Origin: BOG-908 sp963795825
GTDB lineage: Bacteria > Pseudomonadota > Alphaproteobacteria > Acetobacterales > Acetobacteraceae
NCBI GenBank assembly: GCA_963795825.1
Contig: CAWCIW010000002.1
Location: forward strand, 1-64,000
DNA: 64,000 nucleotides
Direction: 5' to 3'
How positions within the stretch are numbered: position 1 is the stretch's first letter; every line of letters begins with the position of its first letter. Shown piece after piece: positions 30,161-38,528 of the stretch. A program made the translations under genes and the position numbers. Under the pieces are notes generated by a model. That model was not told the origin of the DNA. It saw only the letters and a list, made by a program, of their open reading frames with translations, and ran no database searches.

Positions 30161-30335
30161 GAGAAGCAAGTAGTCCTTTTTCGAGAAAAAGGACCAAAAA
30201 GCTTTTATCTCGACGCTTGCACGATGATTACGGCGCCATTGCAACCGTATCGGCTGGCAGAACGAACGTAAGCCGCCGTGCAGGCGTCATAGCAAAAGCT
30301 TTCTGGTCCTTTTTCTCGAAAAAGGACTGCTTGCT
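30161..30335. repeat. Dispersed element, copy 4
   Basis: Both arms carry the GTCC/GGAC hairpin. Core: CGACGCTTGCACGATGATTA, then GCAACCGTATCGGCTGGCAG and GCAGGCGTCAT, related to copies 3 and 22. Located between the SDR gene and hisF. Confidence 0.88.
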
Positions 30336-30369
30336 TTCTTTCCCCCCTAATACACCCCAAACTCCGTCG

Positions 30370-31134
<765 letters not shown>

Positions 31135-31147
31135 CACTTCGGGAAGC

Positions 31148-31190
31148 AGGCCAAAAAACTTTGTTCCCTGTCGGCGTTCCGTCCGGCTTG
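31148..31190. repeat. Degenerate remnant of the dispersed element, copy 5
   Basis: GCCAAAAAACTTTGTTCCC followed by TGTCGGCGTTCCG matches the inner left arm and core end of copy 2, but the outer hairpin is lost. Between hisF and hisE. Confidence 0.55.
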
Positions 31191-31225
31191 CACCCGAACT
31201 CGCTGGACTAGGAGACCGAACCTAC

Positions 31226-31628
31226 GTGGCGAAAAAGCTTGAGAAGCCTCGCAAGGAGTACCCTAGCCCGCCGCCGTCCACCGGTGTGTCGTCGCAGGTG
31301 CTCGACCGCTTGTGGGACGTGGTGCAGGCGCGCCGAGACGCGGACCCCGCGCTGAGCCATTCCGCCCGGCTGCTTTCGCGCGGCACCGCGAAAGTGGCGC
31401 AGAAATTCGGCGAGGAAGCGGTGGAGTGCCTGATCGAGGCGGTAGCCGGTAACAACGAGGCGCTTGTCGCCGAGTGCAGCGGACGTTCTGTATCACCTGC
31501 TGGTGCTGTGGGTCTCCTCGAACGTGCATCCCTCCGAGGTATGGGCCGAGCTGGAGCGGCGCGAGGGGATTTCGGGGGTCGCGGAAAAGGCTGCACGGCG
31601 GCAGGCTGATACGAACAAGATCCCGTAA
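31226..31628 (+). CDS. hisE: Phosphoribosyl-ATP pyrophosphatase, one frameshift
   Basis: Hydrolyses phosphoribosyl-ATP to phosphoribosyl-AMP, step 2 of histidine synthesis. GTG 31,226 has AGGAGA about 12 bases upstream. The first frame gives LDRLWDVVQARRDADP and AKVAQKFGEEAVECLIEAV, the metal-binding helix. After a shift near 31,472 the other frame gives ADVLYHLLVLWVSSNVHP and ends DTNKIP. Joined, the protein is about 133 residues, normal for HisE. A broken essential pathway gene again suggests a sequence error. Confidence 0.88.
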
Positions 31629-31660
31629 TTGCTTGCGCGCTGGTAGCCGGGCAAACGGGA

Positions 31661-31830
31661 AACAAGGCCTTCTTTTTTGCAAAAAAGAAGCAAAAAGCTC
31701 TTGCTCCCCGCCTGCAGCCAAGTCCAGCTTTACACAATTAGAACAAGCCCGCGATAATCTCGCCAGTCCGCGACAGCATCATTAAAAAGTTTTTTGCTTC
31801 TTTTTTGCAAAAAAGAAGGCCTTGCTTGCT
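31661..31830. repeat. Dispersed element, copy 6
   Basis: Both arms CTTC/GAAG with TGCA centres; the right inner end has lost the usual GGAGC. Core of about 90 bases. It separates convergent hisE and kdsD, so a two-way terminator role fits here. Confidence 0.85.
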
Positions 31831-31833
31831 TCC

Positions 31834-32796
31834 TTAAACCACCCCGCTCCGCAACAAATCATGTATGTGCACCAGCCCCACAGGCCGCCCCCCCTCCACC
31901 ACGAACACACACGTGATCCGCGCCTCGTTCATCAACGCCAAAGCCGCGCCCGCCAAAGCCTCCGGCGGCAAAGTATAGGGCTTGCGCCCCATGGCATCGC
32001 GCACCGGCCGGTCCACGAACCCGCCGCGAAACGCCCGACGTAAATCGCCGTCCGTCAGCGCGCCGACCAGGCCTCCCGCCGCATCCACAACGCCGGCAAT
32101 GCCGAACCGCTTGGATGTCATTTCCACGATCCCCTCGGCCAGCGTGGCATCTTGCGAAACCTGCGGCAGTGCATCGCCCTGGTGCATCAGCGCGTTCACC
32201 TGCAACAACTGCGCGCCCAGTTTCCCACCGGGATGGAAACGGCTGAAATCGCCGGCGGAAAACCCACGCTGTTCCAGCAACAAAACCGCCAGCGCGTCGC
32301 CCGCCACCATCTGCATCGTGGTCGACGTGGTCGGCGCCAGACCATTCGGACACGCCTCCTGGCTCACCGGCAACGCCAGGCACACATCCGCGGCCGCCCC
32401 CAGCGCACTCTCCGCCCGCGACGTGATCGCCACCAGCGGCACCGAAAATCGCCTGGTATATGCTACAATGTCGGCAAGTTCGGCGGTCTCGCCGGACCAG
32501 GACAGCGCCAGAACCACGTCGCTCTGCCGTATCACGCCGAGATCGCCGTGGCTCGCTTCCGCGGGATGCACGAAATGGCTCGGCGTTCCGGTGGAAGCCA
32601 GCGTCGCCGCGATCTTGCGGCCGACATGCCCGGATTTTCCCATGCCACTGACGATCACCGTCCCTGTCGCGGCGCCGATGATCTGTGCCGCTTTCGCGAA
32701 CGAGTCCGCGAGGCCTGCGGGCAGCGCATCGGCCATTGCCGTGAGACCTTGCTGCTCCAGGTGGATCGTGCGGGTTACGCTTTCTTGGGCTTTCAC
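31834..32796 (-). CDS. kdsD: Arabinose-5-phosphate isomerase, KpsF/GutQ family
   Basis: Makes D-arabinose 5-phosphate from ribulose 5-phosphate, the first step of KDO synthesis for lipopolysaccharide. 320 residues: an SIS domain with VSGMGKSGHVGRKIAATLAS, HGDLGV and the conserved TTSTTMQMVAGDALAVLLLE, then two CBS domains from about residue 200 (MTSKRFGIAGVVDAAGG, ITCVFVVEGGRPVG). The GTG start at 32,796 has an ACGGAG ribosome site. kdsB and kdsA follow upstream on the same strand, each separated by a repeat element. Confidence 0.93.
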   Translation of the reverse strand: MKAQESVTRTIHLEQQGLTAMADALPAGLADSFAKAAQIIGAATGTVIVSGMGKSGHVGRKIAATLASTGTPSHFVHPAEASHGDLGVIRQSDVVLALSWSGETAELADIVAYTRRFSVPLVAITSRAESALGAAADVCLALPVSQEACPNGLAPTTSTTMQMVAGDALAVLLLEQRGFSAGDFSRFHPGGKLGAQLLQVNALMHQGDALPQVSQDATLAEGIVEMTSKRFGIAGVVDAAGGLVGALTDGDLRRAFRGGFVDRPVRDAMGRKPYTLPPEALAGAALALMNEARITCVFVVEGGRPVGLVHIHDLLRSGVV

Positions 32797-32810
32797 TTCG
32801 ATACTCCGTA

Positions 32811-32936
32811 AGGAAGCAAGGCGTTCTTTTTCGAGAAAAAGAACCAAAAAGCTTTCGCTCCCTGTCGGCGTGTGTTGGACCACTCCCCGACAGGGACCAA
32901 AAGTCCTCCTGTTCTTCAGAAAAGAAGGCCTTACTT
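32811..32936. repeat. Dispersed element, copy 7 (third stem variant)
   Basis: The left arm has the GTTC/GAAC hairpin, the only copy seen with this pairing; the right arm is a damaged CTTC form (GTTCTTCAGAAAAGAAG). Core ends CCCTGTCGG and CCGACAGGG. Lies between kdsB and kdsD. Confidence 0.85.
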
Positions 32937-33659
32937 CCTGCCCAACATCATCCGCGCCCGCTCCAGATCGGCCGGCGTATCCACCCCCAGTGGCACATCC
33001 TCGACTACCACAGCCTCGATCCGCATACCGGCTTCCAGCGCCCGCAACTGCTCCAACTTCTCCCGTATCTCCAACGCAGACGCCGGCAGCCGCACGAACC
33101 GCTCCAGCGCCGCACGCCGCCACACATACAACCCGATATGATGATACAACGGCCCGTCGCCCCACGGCGCCACCGCACGGGTGAAATACAACGCGCGAAA
33201 CCGGCCTGCACCGCTCGGCGAACCAACCATCTTTACCACGCTGCTCGCCGCGGCCTCGTGCGCGTCCCCGATCACCGCAACAGGCGTGCCGATATCCACC
33301 GATGCATCGTCGAGCAACCGCGCCGTCGCCTGCACCACATGCGACGAAACCGTCGGCAAATCCCCTTGGAAATTCACGATGATCTCGTGCTTGCCGCCCG
33401 GATCGGCCACCGCAAGCGCCTCGGCAATACGATCGGTGCCGGACGGATGATCCGCACGCGTCATCACCGCCTCACCGCCAGCCCGCCTTACCGCCGCTGC
33501 GATATCGGCATGATCCGTGGCTACGATCACGTCGCCCAGCGCGGCCTCGACCGCGCGACGCCAGACGTGAACGATCATTGGCTCGCCGCAGATGTCCAGA
33601 AGCGGCTTACCCGGCAACCTACTTGCCGCCAGCCTTGCGGGTATCAGGATTAGCGGCAT
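32931..33659 (-). CDS. kdsB: 3-deoxy-manno-octulosonate cytidylyltransferase
   Basis: Activates KDO as CMP-KDO for lipid A attachment. 242 residues starting MPLILIPARLAASRLPGKPL, the CTP-binding signature, with EAVMTRADHPSGTDRIAEAL, NFQGDLPTV, HHIGLYVWRRAALERFV and EDVPLGVDTPADLERA. The last few codons overlap the neighbouring element. In KDO block order after kdsA, with an element between them. Confidence 0.95.
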   Translation of the reverse strand: MPLILIPARLAASRLPGKPLLDICGEPMIVHVWRRAVEAALGDVIVATDHADIAAAVRRAGGEAVMTRADHPSGTDRIAEALAVADPGGKHEIIVNFQGDLPTVSSHVVQATARLLDDASVDIGTPVAVIGDAHEAAASSVVKMVGSPSGAGRFRALYFTRAVAPWGDGPLYHHIGLYVWRRAALERFVRLPASALEIREKLEQLRALEAGMRIEAVVVEDVPLGVDTPADLERARMMLGRK

Positions 33660-33663
33660 TGCG

Positions 33664-33829
33664 GTGCAAGCAAGAAAGGCCTTCTTTTTTGCAAAAAAGA
33701 AGCAAAAAACTCTTGCTCCGTTCCCGTGTCGACAGTCCCGCAATCTGCAAAAGCACGCGGACGCCGCAAATGCGCCAGGAGCAAAAGTTCTTTGCTTCTT
33801 TTTTTCAAAAAAGAAGGCCTTCCTTGCTA
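33664..33829. repeat. Dispersed element, copy 8
   Basis: Both arms CTTC/GAAG. The right-hand arm also encodes the last residues and the stop of kdsA (opposite strand), whose TGA lies in the hairpin loop at 33,805. Core about 65 bases. Confidence 0.85.
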
Positions 33830-34656
33830 TTCTTCGCCACTGCATCAAACGCCATCAATCGACGCAGCAACGGCTCCATATCCCGCAACGCCACCATGTT
33901 CGCCCCATCCGACGGTGCCTTATCCGGATCGGGATGCGCCTCGATGAACAGCCCCGCCACGCCCACCGCCACCGCCGCGCGCGCCAGCACCGCCACGAAC
34001 TCCCGCTGCCCACCCGAAGAGCCGCCCAACCCACCAGGCTGCTGCACGGAATGTGTCGCGTCGAACACCACCGGCGCGCCCATCGCCGCCATGATCGGCA
34101 GCGCGCGGAAATCGGACACCAGCGTGTTGTAGCCGAACGAGGCGCCGCGCTCCGTCACCAGCACGCGCGGATTGCCGGCGCCGGTCACCTTGTCGATCAC
34201 GTGCCGCATGTCCCACGGCGCCAGGAACTGCCCCTTCTTCACGTTCACCACGCGGCCGGTCTGCGCCGCGGCCACGATCAGGTCCGTCTGCCGGCACAGA
34301 AAGGCCGGGATCTGCAGCACGTCGGCTACTTCGGCGACAGGCGCGCAATGGTCGCGCTCGTGCACGTCGGTCAGGATCGCAACGTCGAGCGCCGCGCGTA
34401 TGTCGGCGAAGATCTGCAGCGCGGCCGCCATGCCCACGCCGCGCGCGCCGGCCGCACTGGTGCGGTTTGCCTTGTCGTAGCTGCTTTTGAACACGAAGCC
34501 GATGCCGAGCCGCGCGGTGATCTCGCGCAATGCCGCCGCACATTCCATCGCGTGCGCGGCACTCTCCACCTGGCACGGCCCGGCGATCAGGGAGAACGGC
34601 GCATCGTTGGAAAACAACGCGTGCCCAACGCGCACCTCAGAATCGGGAGAACCCAT
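33805..34656 (-). CDS. kdsA: 3-deoxy-8-phosphooctulonate synthase
   Basis: Condenses arabinose 5-phosphate with PEP to KDO 8-phosphate. 283 residues; the barrel has FSLIAGPCQVESAAHAME, FKSSYDKANRTSAAGARG, LTDVHERDHCAPVAEVADV and a late metal/active-site segment VFDATHSVQQPGG. The Cys in AGPCQVES suggests the metal-dependent class. ATG 34,656 has a strong CGGAGGT site. The C-terminus NSKEGLLF and the stop are encoded by the repeat arm, so the original end was extended or replaced when the element arrived. Confidence 0.95.
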   Translation of the reverse strand: MGSPDSEVRVGHALFSNDAPFSLIAGPCQVESAAHAMECAAALREITARLGIGFVFKSSYDKANRTSAAGARGVGMAAALQIFADIRAALDVAILTDVHERDHCAPVAEVADVLQIPAFLCRQTDLIVAAAQTGRVVNVKKGQFLAPWDMRHVIDKVTGAGNPRVLVTERGASFGYNTLVSDFRALPIMAAMGAPVVFDATHSVQQPGGLGGSSGGQREFVAVLARAAVAVGVAGLFIEAHPDPDKAPSDGANMVALRDMEPLLRRLMAFDAVAKNSKEGLLF

Positions 34657-34716
34657 CGAAAAACCTCCGTGCAAGCCGCCAACCCACAGAACCGGACCGA
34701 AGCGTCCGCGCCGCCG

Positions 34717-34765
34717 GGGAGCAGAAGTTTGTGGTCCCTTTTTCAAAAAAGGACTGCTTGCTTAC
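34717..34765. repeat. Half copy of the dispersed element, copy 9
   Basis: Only a right arm: GGGGAGCAGAAGTTTGTGG followed by a CTTTTTCAAAAAAGG-type hairpin ending GGACTGCTTGCTT. It lies between the divergent starts of kdsA and the histidine kinase. Confidence 0.75.
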
Positions 34766-34821
34766 CACTTCCTAAGCCGAAACTTGCCACGTTGCACCCT
34801 CCTGCCGCACATGGGCATTGC

Positions 34822-36336
34822 ATGACCAGCCCCGCCGCCACCAAGATAGATCGCGTTCTGCAAGGCCGCCTCGAACGCCTGGCCGTAGCCGCCGGCGGCC
34901 TGGTGATGCTGGCGATCATCGTGGCCAGCCTGCTGATCGCCATGCGCACCGGCCGCGATGCCGCCTATGCCGCCCGCGCGCGCATCATCCGGTCGGCGAC
35001 CGTCAAGATGACCGACGACGTGCTGTCCGCCGAGACCGGCCAGCGCGGCTACCTGCTCACCGGCCGGCCCGAATACCTTGCCCCCTACACGCAGGCCGCC
35101 GCAGAGATACCCACCTTGATGGCGACGCTCGACAAGATGCTGGGCCACGAGCCGGAGATGATCGCCTGGCACAACGTCATCAACGACAAGATGGCCGAGC
35201 TTGCCACGACGGTGCGCCTCGAACAGGCCGGCCAACACCAGGACGCGCTCTCGCTGGTGTTGGCCGATCGCGGGCGGCACGACATGGACATCGCGCGCGC
35301 CATCGCCAACCGGATCGGCATCAAGGAGCGCGACGCGATCACGCTCGGCATCGCGCGCAGCGAGGCGGGCGCGCGCCTGCTCGTGGCGGTGGACCTGGTG
35401 GCGTTCGTGCTGCTCCTGCTGCTGGCACTGTTCGTCGGCCGCGGCTTCGCGCGCACCGTGGGCGCGCTCGGCAGCGGCCGACGCGAACTGCTCGCCGCCA
35501 ACGTGGCCCTGCAGGCCGGGCGCGACGAGCTGGAGGCGGCCGTCGCCGAGCGCACCGCGGACCTCACGCTTGCCAACGAGGAGGTCCAGCGCTTCGCCTA
35601 TATCGTCAGCCACGATCTGCGCGCGCCGCTGCTCAACATCATCGGCTTCACCGCCGAGCTCGCCAACGCCACGGACCGGCTGAACCGGTTCGTCACGGAA
35701 AACCTGGAGCCCGCCGGCATCGTGGTGCCGCAGGAGGTGCGCGAGGCCAGCCAGGAGGACCTGCCCGAGGCGATACGTTTCATCCAGACCAGCACGTCCA
35801 AGATGGACCGGCTGATCACCGCCATACTGCGCCTCTCGCGCGAGGGCAGCCGCGTGCTTGCGCCGCAGCAGATCGACATGGCGGCGCTGCTCGGCGGGAT
35901 CGCCGACAGCGTTCGCCAGATCGCCGATGCGGCGGGCGCGCAGATTGCCATCGGCGCGGCACCGGTCCTCGTCTCGGACCGGCTGGCCGTCGAGCAGGTG
36001 TTCTCCAACCTGATCGAGAACGCGCTGAAATACCTGCAGCCGGGCCGTCCCGGGCTGGTGCGGGTATCGGGCGCGGTGGATGGCGGCTGGGTGCAATACG
36101 AGGTGGCCGATAACGGAAGGGGCATCGCCGCGCGCGACCTGGAGCGCATCTTCGAGCTGTTCCGCCGGGCTGGCCCGCAGGACACGGCCGGCGAGGGGAT
36201 CGGGCTGGCGCACGTAAAGGCGTTGCTACGCCGGCTCGGTGGCACCATCGTGTGCGAGAGCACACCGGGCGCGGGATCGACCTTCGTGGTGAGGCTGCCG
36301 ACCGTGCTGACCCGTAGCGAGGAGGTAACCAGTTGA
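34822..36336 (+). CDS. CHASE3-type sensor histidine kinase
   Basis: 504 residues. Transmembrane helix at about 23-45, CHASE3-like periplasmic region (ETGQRGYLLTGRPEYLAPY), second helix near 190-208 (LLVAVDLVAFVLLLLLAL), a coiled linker, HisKA with the phospho-accepting His in YIVSHDLRAPLLNIIG at about residue 264, and a catalytic domain with NLIENALKY, DNGRGI and GEGIGLAHVKALLRRLGG. About 40 residues are inserted after the H box (NATDRLNRFVTENLEPAGIV). It is translationally coupled to the next gene through TTGA. Signal unknown. Confidence 0.9.
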   Translation: MTSPAATKIDRVLQGRLERLAVAAGGLVMLAIIVASLLIAMRTGRDAAYAARARIIRSATVKMTDDVLSAETGQRGYLLTGRPEYLAPYTQAAAEIPTLMATLDKMLGHEPEMIAWHNVINDKMAELATTVRLEQAGQHQDALSLVLADRGRHDMDIARAIANRIGIKERDAITLGIARSEAGARLLVAVDLVAFVLLLLLALFVGRGFARTVGALGSGRRELLAANVALQAGRDELEAAVAERTADLTLANEEVQRFAYIVSHDLRAPLLNIIGFTAELANATDRLNRFVTENLEPAGIVVPQEVREASQEDLPEAIRFIQTSTSKMDRLITAILRLSREGSRVLAPQQIDMAALLGGIADSVRQIADAAGAQIAIGAAPVLVSDRLAVEQVFSNLIENALKYLQPGRPGLVRVSGAVDGGWVQYEVADNGRGIAARDLERIFELFRRAGPQDTAGEGIGLAHVKALLRRLGGTIVCESTPGAGSTFVVRLPTVLTRSEEVTS

Positions 36337-36764
36337 ACGCCGTGCCTGTGACCATCCTGCTCATCGAAGACGACCCGGGCCATGCCAGGCTTATCGAGAA
36401 AAACGTGCGCCGCGCCGGCGTGGCCAACCAGATCACCCATAAGGTGGATGGCACCACCGCGCTCGAATTCCTGTTCGGCCGGGGCGAGAGCTCCAAGGCA
36501 GACCCGATGCTGGTGCTGCTGGACCTCAACCTGCCGGATATGAGCGGCACCGAGATCCTGAGCCGCCTCAAGGCCGATCCGGTGCTCAAACGCATGCCGG
36601 TGATCGTGCTGACCACCACCGACGACCGCACCGAGATCCAGCGCTGCTACGATCTCGGCTGCAACGTCTACATCACCAAGCCGGTGGAGTATGAGGGGTT
36701 CGCCAGCGCGATCCGCCAGCTCGGCCTGTTCCTGACCGTCATGCAAGTGCCAGAGCAGGCCTGA
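36333..36764 (+). CDS. Single-domain response regulator (Rcp1-like)
   Basis: 143 residues, receiver domain only: IEDDPGHARLIEKN acidic pair, phosphorylation Asp in VLLDLNLPDMSG, Thr in VLTTTDD and Lys in YITKPVEYEGF. Start TTG 36,333 overlaps the kinase stop by 4 bases. There is no output domain, so it likely shuttles phosphate between the two kinases that flank it or binds a partner protein. Confidence 0.92.
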   Translation: MNAVPVTILLIEDDPGHARLIEKNVRRAGVANQITHKVDGTTALEFLFGRGESSKADPMLVLLDLNLPDMSGTEILSRLKADPVLKRMPVIVLTTTDDRTEIQRCYDLGCNVYITKPVEYEGFASAIRQLGLFLTVMQVPEQA

Positions 36765-36832
36765 CATGGCTGGCGAAGGGCTACGACGCGCATGAGTTGC
36801 GCCGGCGTCGCCCGGTGGCATACGGACGCGTG

Positions 36833-37927
36833 ATGGCAGAGCCGCCGCCGCAGGCGCACGTCCTCTATATCGACGACGATCCAGGCATCGCCCGCCTGGT
36901 GCAGCGCCATCTCGAGCGCAAAGGCTTCTGCGTGACGCTGGCGGGCAGCGGTACGGCGGGGCTGGTTATGGCCGCGGGGCAGAAATTCGATGCCATTGCG
37001 CTGGATCATTATATGCCTGGCCAGGACGGACTCGAGGTGCTCGAAGCGCTGTCGCAAATGGAAGATCACCCGCCGGTGATCTTCGTCACCGGCGCCGAGG
37101 AGCCGCGCATCGCGGTGACCGCGCTGAAGAACGGCGCGGTGGATTACGTGGTGAAGGACGTGCACGGCACCTTCATCGAGCTGCTCGGCTCCAGCATCTC
37201 GCAGGAGATCACCCGCGCCCGGCTGCAGCGCGAGCGCGACGCGGCCGAACGCGAGGTGCATGAGAGCCGCGACCGGCTTGCGGTGCTCGCGGCGCAGCAG
37301 GCGATCCTGTTGCGCGAGGTCAACCACCGCGTTGCCAACTCGCTGCAGCTGATCACGTCGCTCATCGAGATGCAGGCGCGTCGCGTGGCGGATCCTGCGG
37401 CGCGGCTGATGCTGCGCCAGGCGGCCGAGCGGGTGGAGGCGGTGACGATGGTGCATCGCCGGCTCTACACCGGCGACGACGTGGAGTTCGTCGAGATGGA
37501 TGACTACCTGGCCGGCCTGGTGGACGAGCTGGAGCGCGCCACGCATTCCGCCGACGCCGTGCCGCCGGACGGCGGTGCGGACCTGCCGGCGCGCCGCATC
37601 GCCCTGCGGGCCGACCCGCTGCGGGTGGAGACAGACAAGGCGGTGCCGCTCGGGTTGATCGTCAACGAGCTGGTCACCAACGCGCTGAAATACGCCTATC
37701 CGACGAACCAGCCTGGGCAGGTGCGCGTGCTGCTGCGCCGTGCGGGGGAGGGGCTGGAACTTACGGTGGAGGATGACGGGATCGGCTACCCGGAGGCGGA
37801 TGCGGCGCCGCGCGGGAGCGGGCTGGGGTCGGTGATCGTCAGCTCCATGGCGCAGACGTTGAAGGCGACGGTGGCGCTGGACCGCGGGCATGTGGGGACG
37901 CGGTTCGTGGTGTCGGTGGGGGGGTAG
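36833..37927 (+). CDS. Receiver-HisKA_2 hybrid kinase
   Basis: 364 residues. N-terminal receiver (LYIDDDPGIARLVQRH, Asp in IALDHYMPGQDG, Lys in DYVVKDVHG), a coiled-coil link, then a HisKA_2 dimerisation motif LREVNHRVANSLQLITSLIE with its His at about residue 165, and a catalytic domain with PLGLIVNELVTNALKYAY and VEDDGIGYPE. The ATG at 36,833 is preferred over an in-frame GTG at 36,797. Third gene of the phosphorelay operon. The soluble architecture suggests it receives phosphate from the upstream pair. Confidence 0.88.
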   Translation: MAEPPPQAHVLYIDDDPGIARLVQRHLERKGFCVTLAGSGTAGLVMAAGQKFDAIALDHYMPGQDGLEVLEALSQMEDHPPVIFVTGAEEPRIAVTALKNGAVDYVVKDVHGTFIELLGSSISQEITRARLQRERDAAEREVHESRDRLAVLAAQQAILLREVNHRVANSLQLITSLIEMQARRVADPAARLMLRQAAERVEAVTMVHRRLYTGDDVEFVEMDDYLAGLVDELERATHSADAVPPDGGADLPARRIALRADPLRVETDKAVPLGLIVNELVTNALKYAYPTNQPGQVRVLLRRAGEGLELTVEDDGIGYPEADAAPRGSGLGSVIVSSMAQTLKATVALDRGHVGTRFVVSVGG

Positions 37928-37957
37928 GGCTTCCAGGGCGGATAGACGGACGCAGCC

Positions 37958-38434
37958 ATGGCGATGAAATTCATACCCTGGCTTGCTGGCCTCACGCTGT
38001 TCGCGTCTGCTTCAGCCTCTGCCTTCACGCCAGACGATCACGCGGGAGATTGGCAGATCGAGCGGATCGTGGGCGCCAGCGACGTGGTCACCGCAGCAAA
38101 CCCGCGCACGCTTCTGGGCACGCGACTCAGGCTGACCAGCACGACGGCGACGAGCCTCGAGGACACCTGCCATTTCGCATCGGGCGCTGTTCAAACAATC
38201 AGCAATGACCGGTTGCAGAACTTTGTGTGGGGTGGACAGAAGCTCTCTGGATTGGACTTGCCGAAACGGGACCTGGCGGCAGCTTTTGGCCGAACAGAAA
38301 CGCAGGTGTTTTACGATGGCGGGAAGGGATGCATCGAGGCTGTCATGCTGGATCAGAACCACATCGTGTTCTTGTTCCAGAATGGATATCTCTATCTGCT
38401 GGACCGTGCGTCGCATGCTATCGACCGGCAGTGA
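37958..38434 (+). CDS. Small secreted protein
   Basis: 158 residues with a clear signal peptide (FIPWLAGLTLFASASASAF, cleavage after ASA). The mature part contains DHAGDWQIERIVGASDVV, Cys residues in EDTCHFASGA and GGKGCIEAV that could form a disulfide, and a closing hydrophobic strand FLFQNGYLYLL. It is probably periplasmic; no family recognised. Same strand as the kinase operon, 30 bases after it. Confidence 0.72.
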   Translation: MAMKFIPWLAGLTLFASASASAFTPDDHAGDWQIERIVGASDVVTAANPRTLLGTRLRLTSTTATSLEDTCHFASGAVQTISNDRLQNFVWGGQKLSGLDLPKRDLAAAFGRTETQVFYDGGKGCIEAVMLDQNHIVFLFQNGYLYLLDRASHAIDRQ

Positions 38435-38445
38435 GACCGACGTGT

Positions 38446-38515
38446 GAAAAGCAGGGCCTTCGTTTGCGAGAAACGACGTGAAGATCGGTGTCTTGCGAGA
38501 CGATCTTTCTCATTC
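38446..38515. repeat. Degenerate remnant of the dispersed element, copy 10
   Basis: AAGCAGGGCCTTCGTTTGCGA and the following AAACGACGTGAAGATC resemble a decayed left arm (CGTTT/AAACG stem). Lies between convergent genes, where intact copies are common. Confidence 0.4.
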
Positions 38516-38528
38516 CTGGTGTTTGGTT

